A stretch of DNA of 64,000 nt from Salegentibacter salinarum. Its GTDB lineage: Bacteria; Bacteroidota; Bacteroidia; Flavobacteriales; Flavobacteriaceae. The stretch covers positions 1 through 64,000 of the forward strand of contig NZ_FUZC01000006.1 in NCBI RefSeq assembly GCF_900168115.1. Reading direction: 5' to 3'. Shown here one piece after another: positions 28,209 through 36,260 of this stretch (positions are counted from its first letter, which is position 1; the number at the start of each line of letters is the position of its first letter). The position numbers were made by a program, and so were the translations under genes. The notes beneath the pieces are model-generated. The model worked only from the letters and a program-made list of their open reading frames with translations. It searched no databases and was not told where the DNA came from.

Positions 28209-29009
28209 ATGAACACAAAAATTTTCAATTTGAAGAATATTATCCTCTCTACTTTTCTGGTAGGATTATTTTCCTGTGAGGGACGTAGGGATTTCCCCGA
28301 TTTGGTAGAAACCGGTGTTACTTTAGATAATACTGACATCTTACTTATTTCAGGGGAAACAGAGGATATCAAAGCAAGATTTGTACCCAACATTTTTCCT
28401 GCCAGGGACTATGTTTGGGAGATTGATGACCCTAGTGTTGCTGATCTTGTAATGAATGAAGATAAATCAGTGACTATTACTGCTGTAGGCGCTGGAGAAA
28501 CTGTTTTAAGGATAGTTTCTCAGGACCAGGAGAGTATAAGTGCTGAAGCACAATTGAAAGTTATTGCTTCTGCACCAATAGATATTACTGATGAAGCTGA
28601 AATATCTGTGAATAGAGAGAATAGCGGTGGACCTACCGGAAATGAAGGCTCACTAAAATTAATTGATGGAGATTTAAACTCTAAGTACTTATCTGGATAC
28701 GAGCAACCTTTTTGGGTAAACCTTGAATTTGAAGAAGAGAAAGTAGTGAGTTTTTATCAATTAACTTCCGGAAATGATGCGCCAGATAGGGATCCGCGTG
28801 ATTGGCAAATTGAAGGGTCAAACGATGGTGAAAACTGGGAAGTCTTAGATGAAAGAGTTGATCAAACCTTCAGCGGAAGGAATTTAACCAGGGAGTTCTA
28901 CTTTGAAAATGAAACTGGTTATACTCATTATAGGTTTAATGTAATAAATAATAATGGAGGGGGTCTATTCCAAATGAGTGAGTGGCGCCTATTATCAATA
29001 CCGGAATAA
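28209..29009 (+). CDS. Surface lipoprotein with BIG2-like and discoidin (F5/8 type C) domains
   Basis: 266 residues. Lipobox Cys in LFSCEGR; an Ig-like BIG2-type domain follows (about 38-118: VTLDNTDILLISGETEDIKA ... ITAVGAGETVLRI), then a discoidin/CBM32-like domain (about 135-266: LKLIDGDLNSKYLSGYEQPFWVNLEF, DPRDWQIEGSNDGENWEVLD). By position third after SusC/SusD (11-base gap) it is the likely surface glycan-binding protein of this transporter. Ends before a terminator, so the operon is susC-susD-this gene. Confidence 0.8.
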   Translation: MNTKIFNLKNIILSTFLVGLFSCEGRRDFPDLVETGVTLDNTDILLISGETEDIKARFVPNIFPARDYVWEIDDPSVADLVMNEDKSVTITAVGAGETVLRIVSQDQESISAEAQLKVIASAPIDITDEAEISVNRENSGGPTGNEGSLKLIDGDLNSKYLSGYEQPFWVNLEFEEEKVVSFYQLTSGNDAPDRDPRDWQIEGSNDGENWEVLDERVDQTFSGRNLTREFYFENETGYTHYRFNVINNNGGGLFQMSEWRLLSIPE

Positions 29010-29021
29010 GTTAAATTAGCC

Positions 29022-29060
29022 AAAGAGGTCAGAATTGTGAATTTTGGCCTCTTTATTATT
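29022..29060 (+). terminator. Terminator of the SusC/SusD operon
   Basis: AAAGAGG (29022-29028) pairs with CCTCTTT (29048-29054); further G-U and A-T pairs extend it to a 14-step stem with a small loop, followed by ATTATTTG. It separates the transporter operon from the peptidase gene. Confidence 0.8.
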
Positions 29061-29301
29061 TGTCGGGAATTTTAAACCCAAAAGTGATTGACTAGAATTT
29101 ATTCTTAAATAGAAGTTTTGTAATGAGAAATAGTGGGGGTGAGGCATCATGTTTTAATAGTTTTTTCATATTTATTTGTTAGCCTAATTAATTCCACCTC
29201 CACTTTTTTAATTAATGAAAGAATCTTGAAGTATTAATAAATTCTTGAAGAGAAAAAAATAACTCTGAAAGCTCAGGAAAAAGTAGAAGCGATATTGAAA
29301 T

Positions 29302-29982
29302 ATGAAGAATAACTACATACTTATCGGATTGTTTACCATCTTCATGGTAAGCGAGCTTCATGCGCAGCGACCAGAAGTTTTTCAGGAAAAAGATAAAACC
29401 TTAATTTTCACTAATGATGATCCTCTTTTGGACAAGGAAGTAAAAAGCGGTTTAATAAAAACTTTTTTTAAAGTGTATCCAGAATTGGTTCGGGATTTTA
29501 ACTCAGAGGTAAGTGACACTATTTATGTAAAAATTGATACTTCTTATAGTGGGGTAGCCTACGCACATAATGGTAAAATTACAATAAGCTCCCAATGGCT
29601 TAAAAAGAAGCCAAACGATTTAGATGTAATTACTCACGAAGCCATGCATATAGTACAATCTTATCCGCATAAAGCCGGACCGGGATGGCTCACCGAGGGA
29701 ATTGCAGATTATGTACGTTATAAATATGGGGTTAATAATGAAGATGCAGAATGGTTTCTGCCAGATTATTCAGCCGGTCAATCCTATAAAAATAGCTATA
29801 GAATAACTGCCAGGTTTTTGGCTTGGATTTCAAATAATTATAACCGGAATCTTGTTGTAACTCTCGATAGAAATATGCGAGAAAATACTTATTCCGAAAT
29901 ATTATGGAAAGAAATAACCGGAAACACACTTGAGGAATTATGGGAAGCTTACGCAGAAAATCCTGATATTAGTAAGAAATGA
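29302..29982 (+). CDS. Secreted basic-secretory-protein-family metallopeptidase
   Basis: 226 residues with a signal peptide (cleavage near LHAQ). The zinc motif His112-Glu113-x2-His116 in THEAMHIVQ is followed by GPGWLTEGIADYVRYKYG, the conserved downstream block of the plant BSP/PF04450 family, whose Glu or Asp would be the third ligand. Such genes recur in glycan loci of Bacteroidota. Here it may digest the protein part of mannoproteins. Stands alone between the SusCD terminator and GH125, with 171 bases to the next start. Confidence 0.82.
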   Translation: MKNNYILIGLFTIFMVSELHAQRPEVFQEKDKTLIFTNDDPLLDKEVKSGLIKTFFKVYPELVRDFNSEVSDTIYVKIDTSYSGVAYAHNGKITISSQWLKKKPNDLDVITHEAMHIVQSYPHKAGPGWLTEGIADYVRYKYGVNNEDAEWFLPDYSAGQSYKNSYRITARFLAWISNNYNRNLVVTLDRNMRENTYSEILWKEITGNTLEELWEAYAENPDISKK

Positions 29983-30153
29983 TAATTTTAAAGTCAGGCC
30001 CCGATAAAATATCTGTTGAATAAAAAAATAGTGTACTTAGGGAATCTGAAAAAAAACATAGGTTTAAAACTGTTTTAGGAAGATAATCAATTAAATAAAG
30101 CAAAGTAAGAATTTGGAAATATTACTTATTAATCCCTACAGAAATTTTAATAT

Positions 30154-31587
30154 ATGAAACGCAGAAAATTTATACAAAATACCGCATTAGCAGGTGGTCT
30201 AACAATGTTGGATCCATTTCATCTTAATGCTTCAGAAATAACCGGTTTTTTTAAAAAATTCCCAGTGGTTAGAACTCCTAAGGGAGATCGAAATTTTGAA
30301 AGTAAAGTAATAGAAAAAGTTATAGCAGAATTTCAGAAAAATGTACAGGATGAAGAACTGGGGTGGCTATTTAATAACTGCTTTCCCAATACTTTGGATA
30401 CCACAGTAACCTATTCAGAGATAAATGGGAAACCAAACACCTATGTAATAACCGGGGATATTGACGCCATGTGGTTAAGGGATAGTGTAGCGCAGGTTTG
30501 GCCTTATATGACTTTTGTCGAGAAAGATCAAAAACTTAAAAAACTTATAGCGGGTGTCATAAATCAGCAGACTCAATATATATTAAAAGATCCGTATGCT
30601 AATGCTTTTTATGATGATCCTGAAAAGAAAGGTGAATGGTTCAGCGATTTAACGGATATGAAGCCTGGTGTACACGAGCGTAAATGGGAGATTGACTCTT
30701 TATGTTACCCAATTAGGTTGGGTTATCATTATTGGAAATCTACCGGTGATACTAGCCCGTTTGATGAGGATTGGATTAAAGCCATTGATTCTATCTTGAA
30801 AGTATTTAAAGATCAACAAAAAAAGGATGATAGAGGCGCTTATTCTTTCCAGCGAGAAACCCCCAAGGCTACCGATACACGGGCGTTACAGGGCTATGGG
30901 TATCCGGTAAATCCGGTAGGCCTAATTTGTTCTGCATTTAGACCTAGTGATGATGCAACTGTATTTTCTTTTTTAATTCCATCAAATTTCTTCGCGGTGG
31001 TGAGCCTGGAGCAGGCAGCGGAAATGTTAACAGAAATCCATGGAGATGCCGAAAGAGCAACGGAACTCAAGAATTTGAGAGAAGAAGTAAAAACCGCACT
31101 GGATGAGTATGCTGTAGTAGATCATAAAAAATATGGTAAAATTTATGCTTTTGAAGTTGATGGCTTCGGGAACCAGTTGTTAATGGATGATGCTAATGTA
31201 CCTAGTTTACTTTCTTTACCTTACTTAGGCGCAGTCGCTCCAGATGATCCTATTTATCAAAATACACGTAATTATATCTGGTCTAAAGACAATCCTTTCT
31301 TTTTTGAAGGAACTGCAGCTGAAGGAATAGGAGGTCCCCACGTAGCATTGGATATGATTTGGCCTATGTCTATCACCATGAAAGGCTTAACCAGTAATGA
31401 TGATAAAGAAATTAAATGGTGTATAGATACGCTTAAAAATACCCACGGAGATACTGGCTTTATGCACGAAACTTTCCATAAAGATGATCCCACAAATTTC
31501 TCCCGTGAATGGTTCGCCTGGGCCAATACGCTATTTGGTGAATTTCTATGGAAAACTTACCAGGAAAAACCGCATTTGTTGAAATAA
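30154..31587 (+). CDS. GH125 exo-alpha-1,6-mannosidase
   Basis: 477 residues. An RR-containing N-terminal signal (MKRRKFIQNTALAGG) suggests Tat export. GH125 motifs: GDIDAMWLRDSVAQVWPY, CYPIRLGYHYWKSTGD, DDANVPSLLSLPYLG, AEGIGGPHV and FMHETFHKDDPTNFSREWFAWANTLFGE. The family is a metal-independent inverting exo-alpha-1,6-mannosidase, so it would finish backbone oligomers in the periplasm after GH92 side-chain removal. It begins a run of closely spaced genes (GH125, ROK, GMC, subunit 3, GH43, GH92, GH92, MFS). Confidence 0.93.
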   Translation: MKRRKFIQNTALAGGLTMLDPFHLNASEITGFFKKFPVVRTPKGDRNFESKVIEKVIAEFQKNVQDEELGWLFNNCFPNTLDTTVTYSEINGKPNTYVITGDIDAMWLRDSVAQVWPYMTFVEKDQKLKKLIAGVINQQTQYILKDPYANAFYDDPEKKGEWFSDLTDMKPGVHERKWEIDSLCYPIRLGYHYWKSTGDTSPFDEDWIKAIDSILKVFKDQQKKDDRGAYSFQRETPKATDTRALQGYGYPVNPVGLICSAFRPSDDATVFSFLIPSNFFAVVSLEQAAEMLTEIHGDAERATELKNLREEVKTALDEYAVVDHKKYGKIYAFEVDGFGNQLLMDDANVPSLLSLPYLGAVAPDDPIYQNTRNYIWSKDNPFFFEGTAAEGIGGPHVALDMIWPMSITMKGLTSNDDKEIKWCIDTLKNTHGDTGFMHETFHKDDPTNFSREWFAWANTLFGEFLWKTYQEKPHLLK

Positions 31588-31626
31588 CAAAATATAAAAC
31601 CCAAAATCTTACTGCCAAGTTTGCAA

Positions 31627-32751
31627 ATGAAAATATTTCAAGACGAAAGAATAGTTTTAACATTAGATGCAGGTGGAACTAATTTTGTTTTTTCCGCTTT
31701 AAAAGGAGGTAAACCAATTACTCCTTTTATCACCTTGCCATCCAACTCAACAGATTTAGAAAAATGCCTGAAAAATATTATTGAAGGGTTTAGAAAAGTA
31801 AAAAAGCTCATATTGCCAGCGAAGGCAGTTGCTATTAGTTTTGCTTTCCCAGGACCTGCGGAATACGAAAAGGGAATTATTATAAGCCCACCTAATTTTC
31901 CCTCTTTTAAAGGAGGAGTGGCTTTAGGGCCAATGTTGGAGGAGCATTTTAACTTACCTACTTATATTAATAATGACGGAGATCTTTTTACCTATGGAGA
32001 GGCTATTGGTGGTTTTCTTCCTGAAGTTAATAAAGGTTTTAAGCAGTTCGAAATAAAAAAAGAGTTTAAAAATTTAATAGGTATTACTTTAGGTACCGGT
32101 TTTGGCGCCGGGGTAGTTATAAACCAGGAAATCTGTAAAGGTGATAATTCTGCGGGTGGGGAAATTTGGTTGATGAGAAATCTCTTAGAGCCTGAAATTA
32201 TTGCCGAGGAGAGTGTGAGTGTAAGGGGCATCCAATCCTATTATAAAAAATACTCCCAAGAAAGCTATGAGTTAAGCCCAAAGGATATTTTTGAAATAGC
32301 CTTAGGTGAAAAGAAGGGTAACAGGGAAGCCGCAATTATGGCTTATGATAGTGTTGCAAAAGTAGTCGCAGAAGCACTGGCCAATGTTATAAATATAATT
32401 GATGGAGGTGTGGTTATTGGCGGGGGCATAGCAGGTTCTTCTAAATTACTGCTACCTCAAATATTAAAGCATTTAAATGGCAAAATTGAAAATAGGAATA
32501 AGGACAAATTTAATAGAATAGTATCTCAGGCCTTTTCTTTTGAAGAACAAGACACAAAGCAGGCATTTTATAAAAAAGCAATTAGAAAAATTAAAGTTCC
32601 ATTTTCTTCCAGGGAAATTGAGTTTGTACAAGATAAGAGAGTTCCAGTAGGTATTTCCCGACTAGGTACCAATAATGCTACTATGTTGGGGGCTTATGCG
32701 GTGGCATTATCAAAATCAGGAAGAGTCGTACAAAAGATGGAGAAGGTTTAA
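31627..32751 (+). CDS. ROK-family sugar kinase
   Basis: ATG at 31627 preferred over a TTG six bases earlier; 374 residues without a signal peptide, hence cytoplasmic. ATP-binding LTLDAGGTNFVFS, FPGPAEYEKG, the catalytic Asp in NNDGDLFTYGEA, GITLGTGFGAGVV and GGGIAGSSKLL are standard ROK features. The usual ROK zinc motif (CxCGxxGC) is not seen, as in kinases of the longer class. Likely phosphorylates mannose or another hexose released by the locus. 39 bases after GH125. Confidence 0.85.
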   Translation: MKIFQDERIVLTLDAGGTNFVFSALKGGKPITPFITLPSNSTDLEKCLKNIIEGFRKVKKLILPAKAVAISFAFPGPAEYEKGIIISPPNFPSFKGGVALGPMLEEHFNLPTYINNDGDLFTYGEAIGGFLPEVNKGFKQFEIKKEFKNLIGITLGTGFGAGVVINQEICKGDNSAGGEIWLMRNLLEPEIIAEESVSVRGIQSYYKKYSQESYELSPKDIFEIALGEKKGNREAAIMAYDSVAKVVAEALANVINIIDGGVVIGGGIAGSSKLLLPQILKHLNGKIENRNKDKFNRIVSQAFSFEEQDTKQAFYKKAIRKIKVPFSSREIEFVQDKRVPVGISRLGTNNATMLGAYAVALSKSGRVVQKMEKV

Positions 32752-32768
32752 CAACATAACTTGGATTA

Positions 32769-34496
32769 ATGTCATTTCAAATAAAAAAACAATCAACTAA
32801 ATATGATGTCTGCATAGTAGGCTCAGGTGCTGGTGGAGGTATGGCGGCAAAGCTACTGGCAGATGCAGGTTTTAAAATCGCATTGCTTGAAGCAGGACCA
32901 GATTTTGATCCGGCAAATAAAGAACAGCGAACCCAGCTTAGATGGCCTTGGGAGTCACCCCGTAGAGGTGCAGCTACTACAAGACCTTTTGGAGATTTCG
33001 ATATGGCTTATGGGGGCTGGGAACTGGAAGGAGAACCTTATACTCAAAATGGAAATACAGAGTTTGCTTGGTTCCGTTCAAGGATGTTAGGTGGTAGAAC
33101 CAACCACTGGGGACGTATATCACTTCGTTTTGGTCCCCTGGATTTTAAACGAAAGGATTTTGATGGAAAAGGTGATAACTGGCCAATAGGATATGAAGAC
33201 GTTAAACCATATTACGATAAAGTAGATAAATTAATTGGGGTGTTTGGAACTAAAGAAAACCTTCCAAATGAACCTGATGGTTTCTTTTTACCACCTCCAA
33301 AACCTAGGTTACACGAGTTGTATATTAAAAAAGGTGCGAACCAGGCAGGAGTGCCTATGATTCCTTCACGCTTATCAATACTTACAAGACCGGTTAATAA
33401 AGAGCGTGGTGCTTGCTTTTTCTGTAACCAATGTTCACGTTCCTGTATGGCTTATGCCGATTTTTCTTCTTCATCTGTTTTGGTGAAACCAGCCGTTAAA
33501 ACCGGTAATGTAGATCTTTATGTAAACGCCATGGTTAGAGAAGTCTTAACTAATGGGGAAGGTGAAGCCACTGGAGTTTCCTATATAGACAAAGACGATC
33601 TAAGAGATTACGAAATTAAAGCAAAAGTGGTGATATTAGCTGCGAGTGCCTGTAGTTCGGCACGAATTTTACTTAATTCCAAATCTGCACAGCACCCTAA
33701 TGGACTTGCAAACTCCAGCGGAGTGGTAGGGAAGTATCTTCACGATTCAACGGGATCTTCTAGAATGGGATTTATTCCCCAATTGGTAGATAGAGAACGT
33801 TACAATGAAGATGGTGTAGGCGGAATGCACCTTTATACACCATGGTGGCTAAATGATAGTAAAGACCTTGGTTTTACCCGCGGATACCATATTGAATATT
33901 GGGGAGGAATGAGTATGCCCGCTTATGGATTTGGGTTTAATACCCAGGCTTTAAAAGAAATTACCGGTGATACTTCACGAAATGCTTATGGCACGGGTCT
34001 TAAAAAAGATGTGAAAAAATTCTATGGAGCTACCTTTGGAATGGCCGGGCGTGGAGAGAGTATTCCACGAAAAGAAAATTATTGCGAGATCGATTCGAAT
34101 ACTGTTGATAAGTATGGGATTCCAGTGCTAAAATTCAATTATACCTGGTCTGATGAAGAAGTAAAACAAGCCCGGCATATGCAGGATACTTTTGAAGAAG
34201 TGATGCATAATATGGGCGCAGTTCCGTTAGGTGATAAACCCGGAAAAGAAACAAATTACGGACTTGAAAATCCGGGGAAAATTATCCACGAGGTGGGAAC
34301 AACCAGGATGGGTAAAGATTCTAAAAATTCTGTGGTAAATGAATTTAACCAGGCTCACGATGTGCCAAACTTATTTGTTATGGATGGCGGTCCATTTGTA
34401 TCCCAGGCCGATAAGAATCCAACCTGGACTATCCTGGCGCTAGCCTGGCGAGCTACTGATTATTTGACTGAACAGCTTAAAAAAGGAAATGTATAA
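32769..34496 (+). CDS. GMC-family sugar oxidoreductase (FAD), probable glucoside/hexopyranoside 3-dehydrogenase type
   Basis: 575 residues. FAD-binding GSGAGGGMAAKLLADAG (18-34), the GMC segment MLGGRTNHWGRIS, a C-x2-C-x2-C-x3-C cluster (Cys216, 219, 222, 226) that could hold an Fe-S cluster as in FAD-dependent glucose dehydrogenases, HEVGTTRMG and the C-terminal KNPTWTILALAWRATDYL. It has no signal of its own; the partner gene directly downstream carries one, so export as a complex is likely. This pair resembles bacterial glucoside 3-dehydrogenases. The substrate is unproven. Confidence 0.85.
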   Translation: MSFQIKKQSTKYDVCIVGSGAGGGMAAKLLADAGFKIALLEAGPDFDPANKEQRTQLRWPWESPRRGAATTRPFGDFDMAYGGWELEGEPYTQNGNTEFAWFRSRMLGGRTNHWGRISLRFGPLDFKRKDFDGKGDNWPIGYEDVKPYYDKVDKLIGVFGTKENLPNEPDGFFLPPPKPRLHELYIKKGANQAGVPMIPSRLSILTRPVNKERGACFFCNQCSRSCMAYADFSSSSVLVKPAVKTGNVDLYVNAMVREVLTNGEGEATGVSYIDKDDLRDYEIKAKVVILAASACSSARILLNSKSAQHPNGLANSSGVVGKYLHDSTGSSRMGFIPQLVDRERYNEDGVGGMHLYTPWWLNDSKDLGFTRGYHIEYWGGMSMPAYGFGFNTQALKEITGDTSRNAYGTGLKKDVKKFYGATFGMAGRGESIPRKENYCEIDSNTVDKYGIPVLKFNYTWSDEEVKQARHMQDTFEEVMHNMGAVPLGDKPGKETNYGLENPGKIIHEVGTTRMGKDSKNSVVNEFNQAHDVPNLFVMDGGPFVSQADKNPTWTILALAWRATDYLTEQLKKGNV

Positions 34497-34508
34497 AGCT
34501 TATAAATT

Positions 34509-35207
34509 ATGGATAGAAGGGAGTCATTAAAAGCACTGGTACTGGGCGGCGTAGGATCCAGCCTGTTCCTTAGCAGCTGCGTAACTGATAAAAAATCACC
34601 TATCGTAGAAGGTGATATTATTGAAGAAAAAGAAGGTTATGGAAGAACCCCTGCTGAAGAGAAAAGGGATGAAGATCTATATTCCAAGACATTTTTCTCT
34701 AAAGAAGAGATGGCTACCATTTCTATATTGGCAGATATTATTATTCCTGAAGATGAAGAATCGGTTTCGGCTACAGAAGCTGGTGTGCCAGAATTCATCG
34801 AGTTTATTGTAAAAGACATTCCCGAACATCAAATTCCCATGCGCGGAGGTTTAATGTGGATTAATCGGGAAAGCAATAAACATTTTGAAGCAGCTTTCAA
34901 TGAGATTTCAAAAGAAAATCAAATGGAAATTATTGATAACATGGCTTATCCCAGAGCTTTTGAAGAGAATTCTCCAGGTCCGGTGTTTTTTAGGAATATC
35001 AGAAACCTGGTAGTTACGGGGTACTTTACCAGTGAACCAGGATTTAAGTACCTGGATTATCGTGGGAATACTCCCAATGTTTGGGACGGTGTGCCAGCTT
35101 ATGTGCTTGAGAAACATGGAATGAAATACGATGAAGGTTTTTTGAAAGTAGCTATGGATCCCGCAACTAGAAATGAAGTAATGGACTGGAATAACTATGA
35201 AGTTTAA
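34509..35207 (+). CDS. Gluconate 2-dehydrogenase subunit 3-like partner of the GMC enzyme
   Basis: 232 residues. The N-terminus has Arg-Arg (MDRRESLKALVLGG) and a lipobox-like LFLSSC, giving a Tat-type lipoprotein signal that could carry the flavoprotein across the membrane. The body (FFSKEEMATISILADIIIPEDEE, GVPEFIEFIVKD, FFRNIRNLVVTGYFTSEPGFKYLDYRG) is the small-subunit family PF13618. It starts 12 bases after the GMC gene, so they are co-expressed. Confidence 0.87.
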   Translation: MDRRESLKALVLGGVGSSLFLSSCVTDKKSPIVEGDIIEEKEGYGRTPAEEKRDEDLYSKTFFSKEEMATISILADIIIPEDEESVSATEAGVPEFIEFIVKDIPEHQIPMRGGLMWINRESNKHFEAAFNEISKENQMEIIDNMAYPRAFEENSPGPVFFRNIRNLVVTGYFTSEPGFKYLDYRGNTPNVWDGVPAYVLEKHGMKYDEGFLKVAMDPATRNEVMDWNNYEV

Positions 35208-35223
35208 ACAAAAATTATTACAG

Positions 35224-36249
35224 ATGAAAAATTCTTATAAAACCCTTTTATTATTAGTGTTTGTGGCTCTTGGGGTTACAAGTTGCAAAATGAATGCAGA
35301 AGATAATAAGGGAAAAGAAGAGAAAACAGAAGAAGAAACAGTTCAAAACAACAACCCGGTCTTTCCCGGATGGTATGCTGATCCTGAAGGAATTGTTTTT
35401 GATGATGAATACTGGATTTTCCCTACTTATTCCGCCCCATACGAGGAACAGGTATTTCTTGATGCTTTTTCATCAAAAGACCTGGTAAACTGGGAAAAGC
35501 ACGAGAGAATAATTGATACTGCGGAGGTAGAATGGGCTAAACGGGCCATGTGGGCGCCTGCCATTATTAGAAAAAATGAAGTTTATTTCCTGTTCTTCGG
35601 TGCTAATGACATTCAAAGCGATGATGAGTTAGGAGGAATTGGAGTGGCGAAAGCTTCAAGCCCGGAAGGACCGTACGAAGATTATTTAGGGGAACCCTTA
35701 ATTGGTAAATTCCATAATGGCGCCCAGCCTATAGACCAGTTTGTGTATGAAGATGATGGGGAATATTATATGTTCTATGGCGGGTGGCAACATTGTAACG
35801 TAGCAAAATTAAATGATGATTTCACAGGTTTCAAACCTTTTGAAGATGGTGAAACTTTTAAAGAAGTGACCCCGGAAGGTTACGTCGAGGGACCCTTTAT
35901 GTTTAAACGAGATGGGAAATATTATTTTATGTGGTCTGAGGGCGGCTGGACCGGTCCAGATTACAGTGTAGCCTATGCAATTGCCGATTCTCCTACTGGC
36001 CCCTTCGAAAGAATAGGAACCATATTACAACAAGATCCTGATATAGCCACTGGGGCGGGACATCATTCGGTAATAAAAACCCCTGGGAAAGATGATTACT
36101 ACATGGTTTACCATCGCCGTCCAAAGGGTGAAACCGATCGAAATTCAAGGGAAACCTGTATTGATAGAATGTATTTTGATGAAAATGGGCATATAAAACC
36201 TGTAGTAATCACTCATGAAGGAGTTAAGCCAAATCCAATAAATAAATAA
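35224..36249 (+). CDS. GH43-like five-bladed beta-propeller glycosidase lipoprotein
   Basis: ATG at 35224 is chosen over one at 35197 because it lies after the previous stop and gives a compact lipoprotein signal (GVTSCKM). 341 residues with a Glu/Lys-rich linker. The propeller shows WYADPEGIVFDDEYW (catalytic Asp), MWAPAIIR, IDQFVYEDDGEYYMFYGG and EGPFMFKRDGKYYFMWSEGG (catalytic Glu), plus a blade-5 HHSVIKTP. Family members cleave arabinosides, xylosides or galactans. In a mannan locus, between the oxidoreductase pair and GH92, it may remove a side sugar; specificity unknown. Confidence 0.82.
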   Translation: MKNSYKTLLLLVFVALGVTSCKMNAEDNKGKEEKTEEETVQNNNPVFPGWYADPEGIVFDDEYWIFPTYSAPYEEQVFLDAFSSKDLVNWEKHERIIDTAEVEWAKRAMWAPAIIRKNEVYFLFFGANDIQSDDELGGIGVAKASSPEGPYEDYLGEPLIGKFHNGAQPIDQFVYEDDGEYYMFYGGWQHCNVAKLNDDFTGFKPFEDGETFKEVTPEGYVEGPFMFKRDGKYYFMWSEGGWTGPDYSVAYAIADSPTGPFERIGTILQQDPDIATGAGHHSVIKTPGKDDYYMVYHRRPKGETDRNSRETCIDRMYFDENGHIKPVVITHEGVKPNPINK

Positions 36250-36260
36250 AATATTATTAT

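Noticed and set aside
30064-30079. TTTAAAACTGTTTTAG upstream of GH125 as a sixth operator
   Set aside because: It has an extra base in the centre and weak outer matches, so it breaks the spacing of the palindrome. Kept out of the regulon list.
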